A DNA stretch of 64,000 nt from Isoetes taiwanensis (GCA_021234155.1 JAJEKV010000096.1:624506-688505); one strand, 5' to 3'. Shown: positions 46,001 to 57,778, numbered from the stretch's first letter. Translations and numbers: made by a program. The notes: generated from the sequence alone by a model not told the origin.

Positions 46001-48690
46001 TCCCAAGGCCACGGGGACGGACGGGCACGGCAGCCTAGGATGTGGATCTTTGGATCTTTGCCGTGCGGCGTGAGTGTTTCTTTCTTTTGCAAAACCGACC
46101 TTGTAACTTGCTCCCTAGGGTAATTTTAAGCCATTCTGAATGACTTGGCGGTCGATTTACCATTCGGAACCTTGGCGGTACGAGCGACAAAATACTCCAG
46201 TTTCAAACGGTCGCCCTCGGGACGCTCCACGGTTTGACAAGTTCACACGGACCAATCTAGGAATCTTTTTGGACATTCTAGAAGAAGAGGATTCAACGGT
46301 CGGATAGGGGAACCGGGCTCTGGAAGGGTGGTCATTACCGTACTGCCCACCGTGGGAGCGCTGCCAGGAAAGGTTGCCTCGGAAACTTTTCTGGATCCCG
46401 CCTCCTGGAGTCCGGGCTCTCCCCTCTTGTGAGGCTGTCGTGCAAGGTCCTGGCCTCGTTTGACTTGGGGAAGGGTGCCAGCTCGGTTGCCCTGCAACGG
46501 GCTGCCCCGACTGTTCTAATGCTAACCCTTTGATCTAGACCTTCTCCGAAAATTCCAAAAATTGGGCTGTGTGCTGGTGATGAATTAGAAATCCAGCTGG
46601 TAAAAAATCATAATTGAATTTCGTACAATGCATTAATTACGAATTTATAAATGTCTTGCCACTTTAAAACCCCCCTCCCCGACTTTTAATTGCCACATGG
46701 AAGGAGGACAGGCTCAAACTCCGTTCGGTTCGGTTCCACGTACTCTGCGTTCTCAACCGCGACTTCACCCGCGTTCAATTACCTTGAGACCAAATAGGCC
46801 CCCAAAATGCAAACTCTTCCAGAACCTGGCAACCCACAGGGTTTACGTTTCGGAGGCCCTCTCCTTGTCAGATTCGGCCGGGACCTTGCGCCGTGTCTTG
46901 ACGTGGAGTGGGGGTGTTGATGCCAGAGCACGGACACTAAAATCCCCCAGGAAGCTGCTTGCCCCAAAAGTCCTCTCCCCAAGGCCCTGGGGACGGACGG
47001 GCAACTGGCCTAGGATGTGGATGCTGGATACTGCCGTGCAGGGCGTGAGTGTTTCTTTCTTTTGCAAAACCGACCTTGTAACTTGCTCCCTAGAGTAATT
47101 TCGCCATTCTGAATGACTTGGCGAAGTCGATTTGCCATTCCGGAGCCTTCGCGGTACCCGAACAACAAAATACTCCGGTTTCAAACGGTCGCGCGGTTTG
47201 ACAAGTTCCCACGGACCAATCTAGGAATCTTTTTGGACATTCTAGAAGAAGAGGATTCAACGGTCGGATAGGGGAACCGGGCTCTGAAAGGATGGTCATT
47301 ACCGTACTGCCCACCGTGGGAGCGCTGCCAGAAAAGGTTGCCTCGGAAACTTTTCTGGATCCCGCCTCCTGGAGTCCGGGCTCTCCCCTCTTGTGAGGCA
47401 GTCGTGCGAAGTCCTGGCCTCGTTTGACTTGGGGAAGGGTGCTAGCTCGGTTGCCCCGCAACGGGCTGCCCCGACCGTTCTAATGCTAACCCTTTGGTCT
47501 AGACCTTCTTCGAAAATTCTGAAAATTGGGTTGTGTGCTGGTGATGAATTAGGAATCTAGACGGAAAAAAATCATAATTGAATTTCGTACAATGCATTAA
47601 TTACGAATTTATAAATGTCTTGCCACTGCAAAAGCGCCCCCCGACTTTTAATTGCCACATCGGAAGGAGGACAGGCCCAAACTCCGTTCGGTCAGTTTCC
47701 CGTGCTCTGCGTTCTCAACCGCACCTTCTCGGCCACGTTCCAACTGCAACAGACCAAATAGGCCCCCAAAATGCAAACTCTTCCAGAACCTGGCAACCCA
47801 CAGGGTTTACGTTTCGGAGGCCCTCTCCTTGTCCAGTTCGGTAGGGACCTTCTTGCCGTGTCTTGGCGTGGAGTGGGGTGTTGATGCGAACCGCGGACAC
47901 TAAAATCCCCAGGGAAAACTGCTTGCCCAAAAGTCCTCTCCCTAAGGCCACAGGGATGGGCCGGGCAATTGGCCTAGGATGTGGATCTTTGGATCTTTGC
48001 GGGCGCGTGAGTGTTTCTTTCTTTTGCCAAAACCGACCTTGTAACTTGCTCCCTAGGGTAATTTCACCATTCCGAATGACTTGGCGAAGTCGATTTGCCA
48101 ATCCGGAGCCTTCGCGGTACCCGAACGACAAAATACTCCGGTTTCAAACGGTCGCCCTCCGGACGCTCCGCAGTTTGACAAGTTCCCACGGACCAATCTA
48201 GGAATCTTTTTGGACATTCTTGAAGAAGAGGATTCAGCGGTCGGATAGGGGCAAGACTCGGAAGGGTGGTCATTACACCGCTTACCCAGGTGGGGCGCTG
48301 CCCGAGAAGGTTGTCTCGAAAACTTTTACGGATCCGCCTCACGAGTCCGGGCTCTCCCCTCTTGTGAGGCTGTCGTGCAAGGTCCTGGCCTCGTTTGACT
48401 TGGGGAAGGGTGCCAGCACCGGTTGCCACAGCGGGTTGCCGGCCCGTTCTAATGCTAACCCTTTGATCTAGACCTTCTCCGAAAGTTCCAAAAATTGGGC
48501 TGTGTGCTGGTGATGAATTAGAAATCCAGCTGGTAAAAAATCAGAATTTAATTTCGTACAATGCATTAATTACAAATTTATGAATGTCTTGCCACTGCAA
48601 AAGCGCCCCCCGACTTCTAATTGCCACATCGGGAAACTCCGCTCCGTCAATTCCCCTTGCTCCGCGTTCTCAACCGCAGCTTTGCCGCCA
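37056..48690. repeat. satellite array, ~1.13-kb unit with deletion variants
   Basis: The anchor ATTAATTACGAATTTATGAA (and near variants) recurs at about 37,623, 38,748, 39,882, 41,006, 41,758, 42,533, 43,090, 44,221, 44,974, 45,671, 46,632, 47,596 and 48,565. Spacings are 1125, 1134, 1124, 752, 775, 557, 1131, 753, 697, 961, 964 and 969 bp. Full units are about 1.13 kb. The 0.75-kb units share one exact deletion junction (GTTTCAGGGTAATT). The 0.96-kb units lack about 150 bp before TGGCCTAGGATG. Copies are all head to tail and more GC-rich than the flanks. Many short frames exist on both strands but change with every indel, so I regard the array as non-coding satellite. Confidence 0.92.
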
Positions 48691-48719
48691 CTCTGTGGGA
48701 TGCAGCCACTCGTGCAAAG

Positions 48720-49125
48720 CCTACTATCACATGCAAGTTAATCTAACACTGGAACATGGCCCACACCAGTACTTGAAAGCACATATATCTATGAAGAAAC
48801 GGAGAGCTATTGCCTCCGTGAGGACAAGGTCCCATCATCTCAGAATTGAAACAGGTCGTTAGACTACAGATGGGGGGCAGAGAATCCCCCGGCATGAGAG
48901 AATATGCCAGTGTTTCCACATGCGGACAGTAGAGGATGAGCACCATGCTCTGCAAGAGTGTTTGGCATATACACATATCCGAGCAACACATGCTGATCTT
49001 AGATGCTCTGCGGCACCGCTGCATCAATTACTGGCATCACCAATGGTTGCACGTCTCGCATCCTACATTTTGCAAGTCTCTACCGTCAGAGAATCCCTTA
49101 CAGGACAAGGGATCTGAGAGCCTAC
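48720..49125 (+). pseudogene. LINE 3'-end fragment (C-terminal zinc-knuckle-like part)
   Basis: Two frames, with a stop between them near 48,860, read VRTRSHHLRIETGR and then CQCFHMRTVEDEHHALQECL followed by RATHADL. The order RTxSHxLxIExxxW, CxxC...VEDExHxLxxCxxY is the familiar tail of endonuclease-type LINE proteins, downstream of the RT. It may belong to the same family as the RT at 33-34 kb. It directly abuts the end of the satellite array. Confidence 0.7.
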
Positions 49126-49285
49126 TACCAGGGTTTTTCCTCCCATGTAGGGGTTTTTTCATCCCAGTAGTAGGGACACATTGTATAGTAGCATTTGTCT
49201 TTTTGGTGTGGTTTTATCTGCTTTGTGTACTGCATATACCGTCTCATAGGTCAAGTTTGGCCTCCGTGGATGTTAAAATATACTT

Positions 49286-49308
49286 CCTTCCTTCCTTCCT
49301 TCCTTCCT
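49286..49308. repeat. TTCC microsatellite
   Basis: Five to six CTTC/TTCC units at the inner edge of the gypsy RT fragment. Confidence 0.9.
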
Positions 49309-49309
49309 T

Positions 49310-50091
49310 CAAAAATGGCAATTTTAATGGTAGCTTTGTTGAGGTTTCTATAATCTATATGCAGATCCCCATTCATAGTTGATAATCTTTATAATGATAC
49401 CTGCATCTAACATTTTATGCAACTCATCCTTGATTAGTAACATCAATGAAGCATTAATCCTTCTTAACCTTGGAACACGAGTTTAAAGCCATCTTTAATC
49501 TTAGTTTCAAATTGGCAATCCTCTCTTTTTTATACCAATGAGCTTTGAGTAGTTCCATGCTTGCAAATACCTCACTTCTACTTTCAAAGAAGTCGGTAAT
49601 TTCTTTTTTATTTGAGTATGAAACAGAGCTCTACGAAGCAAGTTCTTCTTTATCATTTTTGGAGATAGTTATATCTCGAATGTGGTCTTCTTTGATAGCA
49701 TTTGTGACTAGAATATAACACAATTCTTTTATATCATCTTCTTCAAGGTCTGCTTCTGGAATGGCTCCTTCAGACAAGTGTGACATTAGAGTATCCATGC
49801 ACAAAGCATCAGCCTCCCAATCTTACTCTCTTGGGACGTGAGAGATCTTCTATAAAGTAAAATCTATAAGCATACACATAGCCTGATTTCTTAGAGCTTG
49901 CATATCTGCATTCTTAGTTTGATACTCTCTAGTGATTTGTCTGCAAAATGTGTGAGATAAATCCTTCCTTTAGCCAACAAAGAATTCTTAAGTATGGCAA
50001 TAGAGAAGGCTACATTTAGCTTTCTAGAAATGCCTCCATCAAACCATAGGAATCCTTCTTGCTTTTGCATAGTAGAGGGTAAGGCTTCCAT
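49310..50091 (-). pseudogene. Ty3/gypsy polymerase fragment, RNase H-like then RT
   Basis: Read from 50,091 leftward: GFLWFDGGISRKLNVAFSIA has the DG start of an RNase H fold. After a frame change comes YQTKNADMQALRNQ, then FTL, a stop, ISHVPRE and DWEADALCMDTL; HVPRE..xEADAL is the end of RNase H. An acidic linker follows (EGAIPEADLEEDDIKELCY). Then comes ITDFFESRSEVFAWNYSKL (approximate, with a frame change), RRINASL and KDELHKMLDAGII, and HIDYRNLNKATIK at about 49,320. The last blocks are the start of a gypsy RT. So RNase H lies upstream of RT here, the reverse of the usual Ty3 order. The catalytic RT palm (YxDD) lies beyond the break at 49,310 and is missing. Confidence 0.7.
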
Positions 50092-50108
50092 AACCGTGGT
50101 ATCATCTC

Positions 50109-50232
50109 ACAATATCTAGCATAATAACAGGGGGTTACTTTTAAATTTTTATACGTTTTTTCACATGGTTTTTCTATGATTTCGTTGTTGTATTCGATGA
50201 GGTGTACTAAACAGTATTTCTAGAGTGCACCC
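50109..50232. repeat. dispersed repeat, copy 1
   Basis: This segment contains ATAACAGGGGGTT, TACGTTTTTTC, TATGATTTC and GATGAGG in order. It matches 54,589-54,712 along about 120 bp at roughly 75-80% by eye, in the same orientation. Confidence 0.75.
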
Positions 50233-50292
50233 TTTGTGGGCCGTTAATTTTTGTTGGCTGAAACAATCCAAGGGTTGTTGTCTTTCTTTACA

Positions 50293-50440
50293 TGTGTTTG
50301 TGCATGAACATTGCGCATGTGTATGCATGTGCATGTGCGCGTGCATCGCGTGCTGTGCATGTGTATGCATGTGTGCATGTGCATGTGTATGCGTAATGTG
50401 CAAGTGCATGCCAAGTGCATGTGCATGTGTGCATGCCCTC
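50293..50440. repeat. TG/CATG-rich simple repeat
   Basis: Long alternating purine-pyrimidine tract of GTGCATGTG/TATGCATG units. It could adopt Z-DNA. The His/Thr-rich frames on the minus strand are by-products. Confidence 0.9.
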
Positions 50441-51220
50441 TTGGATTCTTGTTGCGGGAGTAGATTTTTCTTGTGGAAGGTTATCCGAGATGGATTCTTT
50501 GCTCACACTTACAAAGGTATTTGTTTTTAATGTTTTTCGAGTTAACATAATGGTTTTTTTACAAGGTATTGGTTTCACGGTTCTACAATGCAATCTTTGT
50601 AAAACCCACCTTTGTTTCCTTCCTTTTTACTGTTCTAAGATTTCTTTGCAGATTCAAAAAGAGTTTAGAGTTTAGGCCCTCTATTTGTTTCCAATTTCTT
50701 GGATATTCTGGCTTCTTAGGATTGTTCATAGCAGCCGACCTTGGCTTCAATCAACAAGCGGATTCTTGTGCATGCAGCGGTGGATTATTCCGCCCTTTTC
50801 TAAGTCATGCGGATCAATAAGCGGTGGCCATAAGAATGCATTTATATTGTAGGTTTGGAACTTTAATCAAACGGAGAAGGTGAATCATGCATTACATCTA
50901 AGCTCGAGATGGAGCATCCAAAATCATATGGATTGATAAACAATGGTTTCATTGTGAAATAAAAATAGTTATAGCTGAAGTAACAACATATGGAATGCTA
51001 AAAGAGCAAACTTGCTTTAAAACCTCTACCCTTGATCTCGCTTCACCAAGCATTACGAAACCTACTCCACATCCCCAAAAGGCCGGCGATTATCTTCACC
51101 TATTAAACCAAAGCCGGACGGTCCAGGTGAGAAAGTGTCACTTTGGTTCTTTATGAACCTCACCAATTTTTACTTTGCGAGTGTTGTTGATGTTGTTGTC
51201 TTCCATGCAATGGTTTTGTA

Positions 51221-51367
51221 GAATAAAACATTATTGTCGAGCATATCAATGTCTAAAGCTTTTATTTTATTCAATTTTATTTAAGCTACTAAAGGTTTGT
51301 GAATAAAACATTATTGTAGAGCATATCGGTGTCTAAAACTTTTATTTGATTCAATTTTATTTCACTT
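51221..51367. repeat. 80-bp tandem duplication
   Basis: GAATAAAACATTATTGT starts at 51,221 and 51,301. Both copies continue GAGCATATC, GTCTAAA and TTCAATTTTATTT. The surrounding 50.5-52.2 kb is AT-rich with no recognised gene. Confidence 0.9.
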
Positions 51368-52280
51368 GTAAAATTCTATTTTCTAAATTAATATCAATCT
51401 AACCAATTTCTTTCCTTTATGTTCATGCAGGACTATAGAATCTCCCAATCCATCAATTCCACATGACAAGTAAATTAGCTGATTTGAAATGCAAACTTTG
51501 GAGGTTTGAATTGAGCAATATAATCATAATCTAGCATGCTTTGGTTTCTTTGTTCTTTGGTTATAGATCATGGAAGGATATCAAGCCTACAAGGCTGGTA
51601 TTATCGCTTATCATGTGAAGCATCGGCGTTCTTGGACTTGTTTTACGATTGTTGGTGTGGAAAATTTTTACATTCTTGATGAGTAGTGCCCTCCTCCAAG
51701 TTTGTACCATACCGGTGGCTACATGAAATTGAACTAATGTAATGCTACTCGCATGAAACATTTTGATGTCCTTAGATTTGTCACTTGTGTGGAATTTTTT
51801 TTACATTCTTTGATGAATAGTTTTATCTAGATCAACGGGTCCGATAACATGTTTTACCATAAATGATATAATATTATTCTATAATGTTTTAACTTGTGCG
51901 TTAAGATTCTCATGTAACTGATGGTATGGCAGTGTTTATAGCCAATATATATGTAGCATCTGCTTATGTGGCTGCTGCAATGGTTGAACTAGTGTTCAAC
52001 TGCATGATTAACTAATCAAAAAACCGTTAGAAGAAAGGGGACCTTCAGCACAACGATGCATAAATAGCAAATCACCATATTCTTCTGATTTGTTTATTTT
52101 TGGCACTTATGTACTTACATAAACAACCTCTATAGTGTATATTTCTTGGCACTTACACACTTACATAAACAGGGTAACTAGCCCATAAAGTTTACCTATG
52201 TTTGCTTTAGTTAGGGCCCGAAGGGCCCAAAATTTTTGTATTAAACTTTGGTCCTCCGTTCTGTGACTTCTAGCAACAGT

Positions 52281-52547
52281 ATGGGACCTAAAAGGGATCC
52301 AGGCAGGCCGCCAGGAGCAAAAAACGTAAGAGCAAAGGGCCTACCGCTTGTGCAAAGAAGGCCGTCTCCCCCTGGCCAAGCCAGAAATCTTCAAGCTGCC
52401 AACATCATCAAAAGATGTCTGATTAGAAATGCTACTATGCGGGCAGCGGGCTTGGATAATAATGAACCAGTTTACAACAACCCAGCTGTGGCTAACCTTG
52501 ATCCGGATCTGGAGGCTTATGATAACCCTGGAGACGAACAAAATGAG
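52281..52547 (+). CDS. possible first exon, basic Pro-rich then acidic
   Basis: From ATG 52,281 the frame reads MGPKRDPGRPPGAKNVRAKG, with an AT-hook-like GRPPG core. A basic stretch follows (NIIKRCLIRNATMRAAGL) and then an acidic tail (LDPDLEAYDNPGDEQNE). It runs straight to a good splice donor, GAG|GTAACA, at 52,547/52,548. An N-terminus of this composition is common in plant DNA-binding or transposon-derived proteins. No downstream exon was found, so it could be a transposon relic. The upstream GGGCCCGAAGGGCCC (52,215) is a small hairpin. Confidence 0.35.
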
Positions 52548-53441
52548 GTAACACGGCAAACCTACCTTTGTTGTTTTTGGGCTCTACAAAATGTGGAATT
52601 TTTCTGAAAAATGGAGCAGATCGGACTTTCTGCACCTCTAAACTCTATATTATGTTGCTGTTTACTGTAAACTCTTTCCTCTTCATAGTATAGTAGTCTG
52701 GCTTTTTGGAATACTTTAAAATCACATTGTTCCAGGCTTTTTTACTTGGCCAGTATGTCTTGAATGTGGCTGAACCCTCAAATTGAAATAGGCATGGTTG
52801 TCATACTAATGTAAGTTCACAATACACTATTTCATATTTCTGGCATATACAACTAATTCTTAATGTCTCTTTAAGATACTAGCATTTGCTACCCTTTACT
52901 CCTGTTCAAACAGGATTTGGCCAGAACTGAGTACACCACATATTCATGATATGGACGATTGTACTTAGGCTTTTGCTAAATTAAGATTTTAATTTTTTCC
53001 TCTTCATGGTTGCAATATTTTGAGGCTGCTTGTACAGTTTATGTTCTCTCATATCTATACATGGTATGTTTTATTGCTGGGGTATTTTCTACAAACAAGG
53101 TAGTACAACTATACAAAGGGAACATTTACTTTGAGGTTTGATTTTTCAACCTCCTCGTCAGTGGTACCAATGTACATTGTACTTTGTTCCTTTTTATCTG
53201 AGTTACTTATGTATGTGTCATTAACTGAAAGTTGCAAAGGTTTTGGGGTTTGAGATTTCAGCTCCCTTCCTGGCATACCAGTTAATGTGTTTAAAACGAG
53301 ATACAGGCTTTACTTGTGTTTGATTACCTTGACTCCTACTTCTGCCAGCTCCCTATTGGGAATATTTTGTAAATGACTGGAATTACACAAAAACTTGGAT
53401 CACCTTGCCCAAGTTACATTTCATTGCCAGGTTTAAGTTTT

Positions 53442-53900
53442 AGGCCTGGGTAAAACCAGGGCAGACCACGTCTCAGTGTGTGAAGCCGACTCAGAATCTA
53501 CAATGGTCAGGACGTGGGGCTACATAGTCTTGGGGTTTGGAATCTCAGCCCTCTACTATGTGAACCATTAATGTGACATTTACCGTTATAGAACTCTTGG
53601 TGTAATGCCTTGCCATATATCTGTGCCATTGCTTTGGGGCTACATTGTCATGGGGTTTGGAATCTCAGCCCTCTACTATGTGAACCAGTAATTTGGCCTT
53701 GGCCTTGACGAGAGAATGCTAGGTGTAATGTTGTATCATGTATTTGGGCCAATGCTTTGGGGCTGCATAGTCTTGGGGTTTGGAATCTCAGCCCTCTACT
53801 ATGTGAACCTTTAATTTGGCTTCTACTAGAGAATGCTAGGGGTAATACCTCACCATATGTGTGTGCCAGACGTGGGCCTGGTTTAAACCAGGACAGACAA
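53442..53900. repeat. three ~121-bp repeats flanked by GGCCTGG...AAACCAGG
   Basis: GGGGTTTGGAATCTCAGCCC plus CTCTACTATGTGAACC recurs at about 53,531, 53,651 and 53,773 (spacing 120 and 122). The block is bounded by GGCCTGGGTAAAACCAGG (53,442) and GGCCTGGTTTAAACCAGG (53,873), each nearly self-complementary. A weaker relative lies at 53,240. No gene. Confidence 0.85.
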
Positions 53901-53976
53901 ATTCTCAATTTCTAACTAGGTTTAGTTCTTGAAGTATAGTATTTGCTAGATTAGACCCTAGCAAGTATTTTGTAAA

Positions 53977-54320
53977 ATTTTTTTTAATATAACAATCAAC
54001 ACACAACTACCATTAACATTATTAACACAAACCATTGCATTTAACACATTTAAATTAAAATCCCCCTTAAACCCCCTTTGGTTTGGGTGCATATTCACAC
54101 GGGGGGGTTACGTAGGGCAGCGAGAGCCCCAAAAACATATTTACAATACATGTACAAAATTAACACCATTAAGTACATTCTCTCAAACCTTATAGTATTT
54201 TGCAAACCTTAATATACAGTATACGAAAACTTGTACATGCATACCCCACAAACGAGGAACGCTATGTACGGTCCAGATCTTGGAATAAAGGGCAAATATG
54301 CCCATCTGACTTCTGGCAGC
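53977..54320. mobile_element. foldback-type repeat, copy 1 (right arm missing)
   Basis: This segment matches the element at 56.7 kb from AATATAACAATCAACACA through CCTTAAACCCCCTTTGG, TGCATATTCAC, ACGAGGAAC and AATAAAGGGCAAATATGCC, with only scattered differences. It stops where the other copy enters its right inverted arm, so it is truncated or recombined. Confidence 0.7.
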
Positions 54321-54588
54321 CAACCGATAAGATCCTACAGGTTCTTCAATCAACATATCTTGCAAAAACTTAACATTATTAGCAGAACCATAAGAACCAT
54401 AATGTCAATTTCTCCTTTTGCATCTTCAAAAGCGACAACAATAAATATAGCAGCAATAGTTATATCCTTTATATTAACTAAAACCTTATTTTACCAACAC
54501 AGGCCATCTTAGCATTATAGAATGACTTCAATAACACAGAAGACTTTTTATTCACCTCAAGACCACACTTCTTCAAAATATAGTAAGG

Positions 54589-54712
54589 CAATATGTAGCA
54601 TTATAACAGGGGGTTTCTTTTGTATTTTTGTACGTTTTTTCCTAAGGTTTTTATATGATTTCATGGATGTATTTGATGAGGCATACTGATTAGTATATCT
54701 AGAGTCGCCTCG
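54589..54712. repeat. dispersed repeat, copy 2
   Basis: Second copy of the 50,109-50,232 repeat, same orientation. It shares ATAACAGGGGGTTTCTTTT-like and GTACGTTTTTTCC words. The copies are about 4.5 kb apart. No terminal dinucleotides or target duplications identify the element. Confidence 0.75.
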
Positions 54713-54849
54713 CGCTTAAACTAATTTTGATGCCTAATTCCAATGGTTTACACCCATATGTCATATATTTCTTAATATATTATATATTTTCTTGTAGTAT
54801 CATATTCTGCTCGACATGCAAGCCTCGAGACAACCCATTTTAGGGTTAT

Positions 54850-55221
54850 GTGTTGGGAAATTATTGGATTCTTTCAGCATCAAGCGGTGTCTCGGAAAGA
54901 ACCGCACCCGGCCACGGTGCTGAACACCTATTTTTTCCTTTAGGGGGCATGCGACCTTCTTGCAATAATGTTTTAGGGTTCTTTACTTCTTATGAGCAGA
55001 ATACAACAAAGCCCGATTTTCAGCTTCTTGTAAGCGGGTTTACACAAACAATCTTTGAGGATTTGTTTGTTTGGAAGATGGAAGAAAAAAGTGCAGCCTT
55101 GGTTAACCCATTCAAGCGATGGTCCTTAGATCCTTGTATTACAAGACCAAATCTGCCGTTTGTTCTTTGTGCTTTGAGAGGTGCGAGAATGGAGCAGCTT
55201 GGGTTCAACGACAAAAGGTAA
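54850..55221 (+). other. open frame of uncertain reality, 123 codons
   Basis: The frame reads ...TTKPDFQLLVSGFTQTIFED and EEKSAALVNPFKRWSLDPC, and ends at 55,221 near a GT donor-like AAAAGGTAATT. Composition is ordinary for a soluble protein, but I recognise no domain. It may be an exon or chance. The following 55,230-56,690 holds no recognised feature apart from a short duplication (TCTTCAATTCTTGGGA, 55,692-55,732). Confidence 0.25.
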
Positions 55222-56730
55222 TTAATGCATGGCCTTGATTTCCCTCTTGGAATGTTTCTTGAGCTTTTTTTTATCCCAAAATTGGTGCATCCCTCTTCCA
55301 ATCAGGCATGTTATAGGCTGAAAGGCCAACACCCTTAAATCCATGGGATCCTCAAATGGCTGTTCAAATCTTTAGGTATCGAATCCGGCATTGTTCTCTG
55401 TTGTTGCTCCCTAGTTCCCTCCGTCCTTTGCAAATGCGGGCGTGTCATGGCTGCCCGTCGTAATGACCCATCACGGATTGTTAACTATCTTCGAGGTTAC
55501 ATGTCAATGGAATACGGTTTGGCGACTAAGGAGCGAGTACATCTTATTGTGTGAATCCAAAGTGCCGGTGTGAATTTATTGTGTGAATGACATTCTTTGA
55601 CACGCATAGGTGAATCAACATAGCCCATTCTAAAAGTAGGCTTCATTGGACTTGGCCAATGGTGCCTAATCCACCTTTTTATTGCAAACATTTGTCTTCA
55701 ATTCTTGGGAGCTTATCTTCAATTCTTGGGAAGCTTGAGAAAAGTTTGTTTGTTTAAGTAGCGGGACTTGACTTAGCTCTTACGCTATCATCATCGGTCT
55801 TTTGTATGCTTACCGGGCCCTATCTTCTCTGATCAAATGCACACCATGATTCTCTAATCAAATACTGCACGCCGAGGATTCAAGCTCTTCAAGTGGCAAA
55901 TGGTCTTACGCAAATGGCGGTCGGCAACAAACCGGGTTAGGAAGCGGAAGCTTTTGCGGGTTGTGCAACACAAAACAAGCTCGAAACATATTTGAGAAAT
56001 TTAGGTGGTCAAAAGTACGGTGGCGGCAAAGCAAGGCTTTTTCATATAACAACTATTGCACACAATTACTTTGCAAGTGCTTTGGTAAAACCTTAAGTTA
56101 CGGTTCTTACTGTTGCCAATTACGGATGGTGGTATGAAATTGTAGAACATTCAGGGCACCTATGGTGGACCTATGGTGGAGACCTAGATCGATGCTATTG
56201 TCATCTTTGAAGGTAAGATTTTGTGTGTTTCACCATTTTTGAGATCTCTTAATATTGTTATTCATTTCTTTTTATTTCATTGTTCACATTTGTTTGGCGG
56301 GAATTCAACCAATATAATGCTACATATTCAACCAATATTTGCGTGGCTTTTAATTTTTAACTCTATTAGAATGTAAAGCCTCTGTTGTGTTGACAATCAG
56401 ATAAAACATTGACACATTTATTGCTTTGAAACAAGCTAAAAAGTTTCTCATGAGCAAACAAGTTGGAGAGGTTATTGTCTGCAGCGGTTGGTTTATTATT
56501 AGACACAATGAAATGGTGTATTCTCAAATTTAATATAATTGTTCAAGTGCATAATTTACAAATATGTTTAGTTTGGAACTCCACTATTATAATAAATTAA
56601 CATTATTAACATAAACACATAACACATGTTGCTACATGTTTTAAATGTCTTTTTATATTCTCACGTGCGCTTTTTATGGCGAAGAACCAAAAAAATTTTA
56701 ATATAATAACCAACACATAACTACCATTGA

Positions 56731-57105
56731 CATTAATAAATATAACCATTGGATCCAACACATTTAAATTAAAATCCCCTTAAACCCCCTTTGGCGGGTG
56801 CATATTCACCGAGGGGGCGTAGAGCTTGTGAGCCCTCATAATTGTATTTTGGGCGTCTGAAATCAACACCATATAGTATTAAGTTGAAATCTTATAGTAT
56901 TTTGCGAATCTTATTATACGGTATAGCAAATCTTGTACTTACCCACAAGCGAGGAATTTTGCGTGCGGTGTAGATTATGGAATAAAGGCCGAATATGCCA
57001 ATCCGACGACTCTCGATGCGGCAGTCACCCCCATGTGAATATACCCAAACCAAGGGGTTTAGAAAATTAAATAAATTGAATCAATAATTATATTATTAAT
57101 AATAA
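56731..57105. mobile_element. foldback/MITE-like element, intact inverted arms
   Basis: The left arm (about 56,731-56,825) contains TAAACCCCCTTTGG and GTGCATATTCACC. The right arm (about 57,024-57,105) contains the complements in reverse, GTGAATATACCC and CCAAGGGGTTTA, followed by AATTAAATAAATTG facing the AT-rich left end. The middle (about 200 bp) matches copy 1 at 54.1-54.3 kb. Non-coding, about 375 bp. Confidence 0.7.
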
Positions 57106-57778
57106 TGTTCAAATGGAATTCTCCATCTAGCAAAAGATTAGTATATCCTTCCAAAGCCGCTGAACACATGAAAGCAGCAGGGTCTTCTTCATTTTGAACC
57201 AACACAAGGTTAGTTGCATCAGTAGTGTTAATACAAGCCAAAGGTTCAATGCATGTTGTGAAGACACTATGTCATGTTGTAGCAGTATCTTCAATTACAG
57301 TGATGCCTAAGGTTAAAAAGGCAAGCCTATTTAAAGGTTAAAGGGTCAGGATAAACATGCCAAAATATTGAGGGCCTTAGAGAATTATGTGCAAATGATA
57401 AAATTAGAATGGGTCTATATGTGTACACACATTGCCAAAAAGGGTTCGATCCAAACATGGATGAACCTGTCGGTCCGGCTAGGCAGCCAGATCTGCATTA
57501 TAAAATCAAAGGAGAAGTTTTGTATTATTGATTCGGATCTTACAGGTGTGTTATGTAGAAGATATGCTAATGGTGAATCCGATTCATGCTTGGGCTGTCG
57601 GGGCTGACGAATGATCATAGAAATATTTTATATTGCTATAGTGTACCGTGACATTCAATAATCAATGGTCTTATAGCATATATTCATTGGTTGTTTTATA
57701 TTAAACTTGACCACTAGTTTAAAGATTTATCAGACTAGTAAGATTGTGAGTTAAAACTTCATAGCATAAATTCTCTCA

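Noticed and set aside
37056-48690. rDNA intergenic spacer or 5S rDNA array
   Set aside because: I recognised no 5S, 18S or 25S sequence in or near the units, and no tRNA-like A/B boxes were evident.
50161-50593. His/Thr/Cys-rich proteins around 50.2-50.6 kb
   Set aside because: They are translations of the TG/CATG simple repeat.
53977-57025. LTR pair enclosing a 2.4-kb retroelement
   Set aside because: The repeat carries internal inverted arms and no TG...CA ends, primer-binding site or coding text between copies.
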